Positions 10,171-16,620 of a stretch of 24,147 nt of DNA are shown piece by piece. Both the position numbers and the translations under genes were made by a program. The notes under the pieces are model-generated. The model searched no databases, was not told the origin of the DNA, and saw nothing but the letters and a program-made list of their open reading frames with translations. The stretch is from Azolla pinnata (Eukaryota; Streptophyta; Polypodiopsida; Salviniales; Salviniaceae): contig JBBBWG010007780.1 of assembly GCA_037176905.1 (NCBI GenBank), forward strand, positions 70,165-94,311, given 5' to 3'. Numbering within the stretch: position 1 is the stretch's first letter; every line of letters starts with the position of its first letter.

Positions 10171-10284
10171 TCTCCTCCTCCTCTTCTTCTTCTTCTTCTT
10201 CCTCCTCCTATTTTAGCACAGAAAGCTATGGCGGAACACAGACCCCAAGCTCTGCAACCCTAACCCTAACCCTAACCCTAATCC
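10171..10284 (+). promoter_or_regulatory. Gene B leader: pyrimidine tract, TATTTTAGCA, 11-codon uORF, telomere-type repeat
   Basis: The CTC/TTC tract at 10171-10209 and the TATTTTAGCA that follows match gene A. ATGGCGGAA at 10228 opens an 11-residue uORF that stops at 10261-10263. It stops inside four tandem CCCTAA-type units (10257-10284), the six-base form rather than the plant AAACCCT heptamer. The gene B start codon is 36 bases downstream. Confidence 0.5.
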
Positions 10285-10319
10285 CAGACCCCTTTTTCTT
10301 CTTCCGCCCGTCTCTGAGG

Positions 10320-11090
10320 ATGAGCCTCGCGGCTGCTGCTGCTGCTGCTCCCGCCATCGCTGCGGAGCTTGGAAACGAGAACGTCTGCCCTTCTTCTTCT
10401 TCTTCTTCTTCTTCCACCTCCGCTCCCTCGCTCCTGACGAAGAGCCATAGCCTCCCCGCCTCGGAGCTTCTTCCCTGCTGCAGCAACGGCAACGGCAGCA
10501 GTGCCTTGCAGCGCAGCCCTTTGCCCCATGGCTTCCCTCGGTCTCCCCTCCAGGACATCACGCCGCAGATTCTCTTCCCTGCAGCGGCCTCCATAGCTTC
10601 AGATCCTTCCAGCTCCAGCCTGCAGGCTCTCCCTCTCCAGGTGCAAGAAGAAGATAGCGGCCCCGCGAGGGGCAAACGCCTGCAGATCGGCATGACGGCG
10701 GCGTCATTATCCCCCTCGGATTCATGGATTCCTTCCATCAGAGCGTTGGATGATGCCTGCGTCGAGACCCTGGAGCGAGAATGTAGGGTTTCTGGCTTGG
10801 CGGGGCGAGAGATTAGGGTTTCTGGCTTGGCGGGGCGAGAGATTAGGGTTTCGGACTGTCTGCACATTGAGAAGGAATGCAGGTGCGAGGAGCAAGCTTC
10901 TTCTTCCTCTACGAAGAAGAAGAAGATCAACACGGCAAACAGGAAGAAGAGGAAGGAAACCGGCATTCCTGCTAGATCGGCGGATTCCAGCTGCTGCTCC
11001 ATAGCAGCTTCTGATCCTTCCATATCTGCGAGAAATGCACAAGGCCGTGGTGAAGCCAACGCGAGAAGCACTGGATTGAAATTTCGATGA
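10320..11090 (+). CDS. Gene B: single-exon UVI4/OSD1-like APC/C-inhibitor candidate, 256 aa
   Basis: Paralogue of genes A and C. Order: alanine run (4-10), GNENVCP (18-24, a true GxEN match), serine run, QRSPLPHGFPRSPLQDIT with the destruction box at 72-81, GKRLQ, two to three copies of an [EC]IRVSGLAG repeat, lysine-rich KKKKINTANRKKRK, and C-terminal STGLKFR. GxEN, D-box and a short basic-ended tail occur in this order in plant UVI4 and OSD1, which bind the anaphase-promoting complex. The start at 10320 is the first in-frame ATG after the uORF. No introns are needed. An internal 30-base tandem repeat lengthens the middle of the protein. An MSA-like site upstream suggests mitotic expression. 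Family probable, exact role inferred. Confidence 0.78.
   Translation: MSLAAAAAAAPAIAAELGNENVCPSSSSSSSSTSAPSLLTKSHSLPASELLPCCSNGNGSSALQRSPLPHGFPRSPLQDITPQILFPAAASIASDPSSSSLQALPLQVQEEDSGPARGKRLQIGMTAASLSPSDSWIPSIRALDDACVETLERECRVSGLAGREIRVSGLAGREIRVSDCLHIEKECRCEEQASSSSTKKKKINTANRKKRKETGIPARSADSSCCSIAASDPSISARNAQGRGEANARSTGLKFR
10781..10854 (+). repeat. 30-bp tandem repeat inside gene B
   Basis: Unit 10811-10840 is repeated in 10781-10810 with two or three changes and partly again from 10841. The length is a multiple of three, so the frame is kept and the protein repeats IRVSGLAGRE. Each copy contains TAGGGTTTC, a telo-box-like word. Confidence 0.92.
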
Positions 11091-12805
11091 GATCACAGAA
11101 GAATTTGATTAACAGAAAGAAGATCATTCTCATTACCTGCACGATTGATCATATTGGCCATGGGTTCTCTTCTTCGCCACCTTTCTATTCTTCAAATGGA
11201 TGCCTGCAGTCAGCAAGATTGAGCCATTTCAATTTGAGATTGAAAGCTCAAAATCTGAGATCGCCCACACAAAGCTGTGCATTATGCCAAAGGCAAATGC
11301 CTCCTATCCATGATGTTTTCCAGAAAATTTTCTGCTATAGATATGCATTCTATCTATACATCTAATTCATGTCAAGGCGGTAAACTCAATTTAATAAACG
11401 AAACTGTTCAGCTCATTCAATCATTAATGCTGTAAATGCATATCCCACAGGTTCATTTGATCAATGTGGTGCATTATGGATGCACTAATAAGAAGCAACG
11501 AATAATCATAATCAAGTTATTGTCTATATCCTCTACCACTAATAAGATGTTGATCGAACATATCCGGAAAATAGAATCTAACCAATAGAAAGAGCGTCTT
11601 AAGGTTAATTTAGCGCAGAAACAAAATTTGTTTGTGTGTCACGAGATTTTTTGTAGTAATTAAATGAATGGCAAGTTCTGCACATATAGACCGTCAACTT
11701 AATACTTCAAACAAGTATATAGTGCAGAAAAGAGCTAAAATTACTGCATAGATAGCTCAATCTGTTCCAACATGCCTGCAATGGAGTCCTGGATGGTCAT
11801 GTTCATCTTTTCCAGAAGCCCGGATTGGTTCACATAAAGCTAGTACATTTCCTTTTTTTTATCTCTATTTTCTCTAGAATTCAGAAAATATAACCAAGTC
11901 TTCTTTTCCCGAGATCAAACTAAGAGATTTAATTTTCTTAAAACTGACCATTGATTTGCTCACTCTCACGCCATTCACTTAACGTGATAATATTTAGTTG
12001 CTACCCTATTCGAAGTGGTCATGATTTCAGTATAGGGTTGGAAGTTTTACCTTGCGGAGCAATACCTGAACGAGCCTTCAACATCTGAAGAAGCTCTATC
12101 AGCATCTGATCCTTACTATAGTTTAGGTTTTACGATTGCAATATGTAAGGCAACCCGCTTGGACATCAGATTACTTCAATCTTAGACCTGAAACGAGAGG
12201 CAGAAATATATGTCAATGTCTTCTAAACAATGACCAGTTACACATGCGATGCTGGTTTCTTGCAATCTTTTTTACTGGAAGAAGTTCGTGTTAAGATCAT
12301 CACATCAAATTCATTATTAGCAATGGTAACTCTAAAGCACAGTTAAAGCTTTAGGGCTTAAAGTGGTATATTTCTTTAAATTACAAGCATCCAAGAAAAA
12401 ACCCCCCAAAAAAAGCACAAAATTCGTGCTAACACATGTAATTTCGTTGTAATCTGTATTTATGCCAGAGCACTCCTCATAAAAGCTTGGGAACTTCGGA
12501 AGAAATTAAGAAAAAAGAACTCTTGATTTGGTAAATGGATAGCAAAGTTAGATGCTTCACGGGATCAGAATGGCTCGAGTAACATTAGGTTAAATGACTT
12601 TAGACATTGATACATAAAATGGAAGCAGAAAGATGTCGCTAGATTGAAATGGCTCAATCTGCAGCGGGAAGGGAGAATAGAATGGACAAGTTTTTTCTTC
12701 TGCCTGTAAAGGTTTCGAAGCAGAGGAATGATTCGAGAACGATTATCAGATCAGGAAAGAAGACTGTTTCCTTCAGAAAATCGATCATTCTCCTAGTCAA
12801 TTTCA
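11091..12805. other. Spacer between convergent genes B and C
   Basis: Holds the 3' flanks of B and C. Most is AT-rich with nothing recognised. Two exon-like pieces on the minus strand (11741-11835 and 12051-12111) are listed separately. The 92-codon plus ORF after gene B (11087-11365) and the 71-codon ORF at 12649-12864 show no motif and are treated as chance. Confidence 0.5.
11741..12111 (-). pseudogene. Two exon-like helical segments, unassigned (possible gene relic)
   Basis: On the minus strand 12111-12051 reads DQMLIELLQMLKARSGIAPQ between an AG and a GTAAAA donor. 11835-11741 reads NQSGLLEKMNMTIQDSIAGM followed by LEQIELSMQ and a stop. Both are amphipathic helix-like. They do not join in phase through the visible acceptor (TACTAG|CTTTATG), which would put the second piece in a different frame. 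This may be a decayed gene, or part of a real small gene with a microexon I missed. Family not recognised. Confidence 0.25.
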
Positions 12806-13696
12806 TCACCGAAACTTCAGAACTCTGCTCTTTACTTTCGATTTCGATCCCTGCTCATTCGTAGAAGCCATGGGAAATCTTGAGACAGAAGGGATTACAC
12901 ACGCCATTGTTTGTTTTCTTTTCCTGCTCATTGCCCTTGGCACAGGGAGGACCTTGTTGAGCTCTTCAACGCTTTCAACTGTCAAAGATCCAGACGAAGG
13001 TTCCGCCTTTGCAGCAGCAGCAGAAGAGGTGGAGGAGGAGAACGATGCCCCATCATCTTCGCTGCAATCCGATTGTGTTATGTCTTGTTCTCGCTCGCGG
13101 TCAAGAGAGTCCAAAACTCTTATTTCCGGCTCTGATACGCCGCGAGCTGCGTTTACTTGTGGATCTACAGCCCGGGAAACCCTAATCTGCAGCTGCGCCG
13201 CGTCAGAAACGCAGACGTTCGGCTCAGCTTTGAACCGCTTGCCGCTGGATTCAAGCTCGGATTCCGCATCGCGCTCGTCGTCGAGAAGCCGCCGAGAATT
13301 CAGAGCAAACATGGGGCCAGCGAAGAGAACCTGGCGAGTGATGTCCTGAAGGGGAGATCGTGGGAAGCAAGCGGGCAGGAGGCTGCTGCTGCTGCTGCTG
13401 CTCTTGCGCTTCCGCTTCGGGAACGGATCCATGGGAGATGCGCGGAGAGCCTTGAGATGCAGTCCGGTGGAGGGGCAGATGTTCTCCTTCTCGAGCTCCA
13501 TGGCCATGGAAACCTTCGTGGCAGCAGCGATGGTGGCGTTGTCGAGAGCAGAAGAAGAAGAAGAAGAAGAAGAAGAAGAAGAAGATGACGATGATGATGA
13601 AGACGAAGAAGAGGAAGAAGGAGAAGGAGAAGATGAAGAAGAAGAATGGCAAAGCGAAGAAGAAGAATGCGTACTGTTGTGCAGGGATTCCGCCAT
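12806..13696 (-). CDS. Gene C: single-exon UVI4/OSD1-like APC/C-inhibitor candidate, 296 aa
   Basis: Paralogue of A and B on the opposite strand. Order: MAES, a long serine run (about 11-49), ELEKENICPS with a complete KEN box (70-72), KRKRK (94-98), FPRSPLQDIT destruction block (111-120), GKRFKAE, two [QE]IRV motifs, acidic SEDD, basic SRKRKQ, and C-terminal SRVLKFR. The frame is open to an ATG at 13816, but that extension is a translated CGT/CTT repeat, so I start at 13696 (ATGGCGGAA, the word also found in the A and B leaders). Translation could also begin at 13507 (MAMELEKEN), which aligns with the gene A start and gives 233 residues, near the lengths of A and B. Presumed role as for A and B: binding and restraining APC/C. 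Convergent with gene B. Confidence 0.78.
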   Translation of the reverse strand: MAESLHNSTHSSSSLCHSSSSSSPSPSSSSSSSSSSSSSSSSSSSSSSSALDNATIAAATKVSMAMELEKENICPSTGLHLKALRASPMDPFPKRKRKSSSSSSSLLPACFPRSPLQDITRQVLFAGPMFALNSRRLLDDERDAESELESSGKRFKAEPNVCVSDAAQLQIRVSRAVDPQVNAARGVSEPEIRVLDSLDREREQDITQSDCSEDDGASFSSSTSSAAAAKAEPSSGSLTVESVEELNKVLPVPRAMSRKRKQTMACVIPSVSRFPMASTNEQGSKSKVKSRVLKFR

Positions 13697-13799
13697 CGCC
13701 GCTGCGCAGAGCGACTGTTTAAGAAGAAGAAGAAGAAGAAGAAGACGAAGAAGACGAAGACGACGACGAAGACGAAGACGACGAAGAACGCGCCAAAAA
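13697..13799 (-). promoter_or_regulatory. Gene C leader with pyrimidine tract and E2F-like site
   Basis: On the minus strand a (CTT/CGT)n pyrimidine-rich tract ends about 20 bases before ATGGCGGAA. GCGCCAAAAA on the plus strand at 13790-13799 is an E2F-like core. I see no AACGG (MSA) core in the 230 bases upstream of the gene. Confidence 0.4.
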
Positions 13800-13937
13800 C
13801 ATTTTCTGTCTTTCAAATTTTGAATTTCAAAAAAGTGTTGTTTGTGTGTGTTTTTTTTCCCCTTCTTTTTTTGTTTTTTTTTCCTCTCATTATCCTGCCC
13901 CCAAAATTCAAAAAACAGAAATTTGTTTTTTTTAAAT

Positions 13938-14358
13938 GGGAAAATTACCGATAAACGCCTAACAAAATTAATTATAAATTACATTTTAACGCCTGCCAAA
14001 ACCAAAAATTGCAAATTAATGCCTAAATCTAAAATTTATTAATCGCAGATTAATTAATTGTGTGCCCAATTAACATCGAATTAACATTTATTAATGCTCG
14101 ATTATTTGATTAATATCAAAGTAACACGTTAATCAGTCGACTGGATTCTAAGAGTTAGCAGCTTTTGTTAATCGGATATAATGAGGGAATCAATTCAGAT
14201 CAATTGGTGAGAAGTGATTAGGAATAAAATCAATACTGGCGGAATTAATTGAATATTAAGTTTCAGTGGAAGATAAGATTAGGCGTCAATTTGTAATTTT
14301 TTTATTTGAGTAGGCGTTAAAATGTAATTTATAATTTTGTTAGGCGCTTTTTGGTGAT
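13938..14358. mobile_element. MITE-like element, copy 4 (best preserved)
   Basis: Long inverted repeats: the left end contains AAACGCCTAACAAAATTA and AAATTACATTTTAACGCCTG. The right end contains GAGTAGGCGTTAAAATG and TTTATAATTTTGTTAGGCGC, their reverse complement. Homology continues inward (AATTGCAAATTAATGCCTA against AGGCGTCAATTTGTAATTT), so each repeat is about 90 bases. The middle is AT-rich without an ORF. A target-site duplication is not clear. It lies upstream of gene C and could affect its promoter. Confidence 0.82.
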
Positions 14359-14400
14359 TCAAATTTCATTATTATTATTATTATCTTTTTTTTTGTCACA

Positions 14401-14935
14401 CAAGATTAGGGTTTAATTCAGCTTTAGGATTAGGCATTAGGGATTAGGGTTTGGATTTAAGGATTAGGCATTAGGGATTAGGGTTAGGATTTAAGGATTT
14501 GGGATTCGGGATTAAGATTCATGTTTAGGATTTAGGGCTGGAATTCAGGGTTTAGGATTAGACTTCAGGGCTTATGGTTTAGGTTTAGAATTTAAGGATT
14601 GAGTATTAGGGATCAGGGCTCAGCTTTAGGATTTAAGGGTTGGGTTTCGGGTCTAGGATTAGGGTTCACATTTTTTTGGGCTTTAGGGCTTAGGGTTTAG
14701 GGTTAAAATTGAATGATTACGCATTGGGATTAGGGTTTGGCTTTAGGATTTAGGGGTTTAGAATTGGGGGTTCCTTCTTTATCGAGCTTTAGGGCTTAGG
14801 GTTTAGGGTTAGAATTGAAGGATGGGGCATTAAGGATTGGGGTGGGTTCGGCTTTACGAGTTTGGGTTAGGGTTTAGGGTTTAGGATTAGGGTTTCACTC
14901 TTTAGAGGCTTAGGGTTTAGGGTTTAAGATTTATT
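14401..14935. repeat. Degenerate interstitial TTTAGGG telomere-like tract
   Basis: More than fifty partial copies of TTTAGGG/ATTAGGG in one orientation, broken by substitutions and short spacers, with local duplications such as GGATTAGGCATTAGGGATTAGGG. A smaller continuation occurs at about 15052-15150. No subtelomeric gene was recognised. Confidence 0.85.
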
Positions 14936-15150
14936 TATTCATTTGGTAAAAAACTACTTCACTTAGCGATATTAGAAACTCGAAAATGTCAATCAGCTGT
15001 ATACAATACATGTTTCTGCAATATACAATGCAAGGGTAAGAGGTGTTACAGCAGATTAGGGTTTATGCTTTTTTTGTTTGAGGATTACTGTGTATGCTTT
15101 ATGGATTAGGGATTAGCGTTTACAACTTTTTTGTTTCAGGATTAGGGTTT

Positions 15151-15848
15151 AGGCTTCATGATGTAAGGCTCGCAATTTTACGCTTTGTTAGGCATAGACA
15201 AAGTTTGTCGAAAGGTCTCCTCGTCTCTAATGCTAAACCCAAAACCACAGCGAACAAGAATGTTACAGATACTAATATAAATGTTAGATTGTGTTTGTCA
15301 AAATGCAGAAGCATGGAATTGAGTAGCTAAAATTTCAACATTATGAAGCCGATATTTCAAATAATTAGGCAACGCAAATTGCCCTGTGGTTGAACTACGA
15401 TCAAACAATTCAGTTACATCTCTCGCTTCTCTTTCAGAGAACCGGAGGGCGATAGACTTCCTTGGTGAATGATATTCGATTATTATTTAATTTTCCCCCT
15501 TTACCAAGACATTATCAAACATGACAATTTGCCTTGATATGGACTGTGAACATTATTAGATGATTGTATTCGTAATTATCGTTGTACTTTCATCAATGAG
15601 TGGATACACAAACATTATTACAAATTGTGTTTCATGGGTCATATTAGCAACAAGAAGAATATGTTAATATATCTATCTTTCTCCTTGATAGGGGTGAAGC
15701 CCGACTGTTCATTTTCACTTTCCGAATTTGTTCATGTTTGCATTGCCAACTTGAAAGGTGATTGTAGCAGGGAGAAGACAATTCTAAGCTTCTGAGTAAT
15801 TCATCGTACCATCTACTTTGTAACCAAAGCATAATCTCGTCTTCCATC
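15151..15848. other. Unassigned AT-rich spacer
   Basis: No protein-like frame, RNA gene or repeat array was seen. The 78-codon plus ORF ending at 15330 starts inside the telomere-like tract and the 67-codon minus ORF at 15644-15847 has no motif. Confidence 0.5.
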
Positions 15849-16167
15849 GGAAATTAGCACCCAATTAAAACCGTTAGTATAATGTTAATTGATTTTATTC
15901 CTAATTGATCCCCTTATTGTATTCGATCAATAAAAGTTAGTAAATCTAGAATCTAGTTCATTGATGAACACACTAATTTGGTCTTAATAAATTAATTAAG
16001 CGTTAATCAATTAATTAATTCGATGTTAATTGAGCTCACAATTAATCGATTTTGGTGCTAATCAATCGACTGAGTGTCATATGCTTGAAACTAGGAGTTA
16101 ATTCATCATTTCTAGTTTTAGGAGGCGTCAAAATGCAATTTATAATTTTGTCGAGTGTTTTTTTGGG
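15849..16167. mobile_element. MITE-like element, copy 5 (left end missing)
   Basis: Starts in the internal AAATTAGCACCCAATTAAAACC block, so the outer left repeat is absent. It ends with AGGCGTCAAAATGCAATTTA, TAATTTTGTCGAGTG and a T run, which matches the family right end. Confidence 0.7.
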
Positions 16168-16541
16168 AAAACTATCGGAAAAATTAGCTAACAAGTTTTA
16201 AAACTACGATTTAACGCCTACCAAAACTAAAAATCATAAAATTAGCGCCTAGTTTCAAAGATTAACACGAATTAGTCGATCAGCACACTGAATCAGTCGA
16301 TCAACCAGTCAATCAATCGCGAGCTCAATTAACATCGAATCAACTGATTCGATTAGCACCGGATCAACGCACCAACGAATTGTTCCGATTCCAAAATTTA
16401 CGGACCTTTCGTCGATCGAATACCATGACGGAATCGACGATTACGAATCAAACCGATTGAGCATCACACTAACAGAATCAATTGGGTGTTAATTCTCAGC
16501 CGGAAGATTTGCAGTTTACAATCTGGATTTAGGCGCTTTTG
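16165..16541. mobile_element. MITE-like element, copy 6 (right end truncated), next to the DHHC gene
   Basis: Left end GGGAAAACTATCGG, then GATTTAACGCCTACCAAAAC and AAAATTAGCGCCTAG. The right part stops at TTTACAATCTGGATTTAGGCGC without the outer repeat. It ends about 80 bases before the DHHC start codon, so the leader or core promoter of that gene lies in or next to it. The upstream 45 codons of the open frame there come from the element. Confidence 0.72.
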
Positions 16542-16620
16542 TTTCTGTTCTGGGAAGAAATATTTCTGTTTTTCTAGTTTTCTGATGTCTGCGCAGCGAT
16601 GGCGGACAAGAAGCGAAGCT

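Noticed and set aside
12870..13823. Long plus-strand ORFs over gene C (12870-13349, 13157-13588, 13404-13823)
   Set aside because: They are antisense frames of the gene C coding repeats. They encode poly-Glu/Asp/Arg and lack the motifs shared with A and B.
6023..16541. Idea that the MITEs spread E2F sites to the cell-cycle genes
   Set aside because: Their GC core reads ATTAGCGCC or AAAAGCGCC, which does not match TTTSSCGC. The good E2F sites of gene A lie outside the elements.
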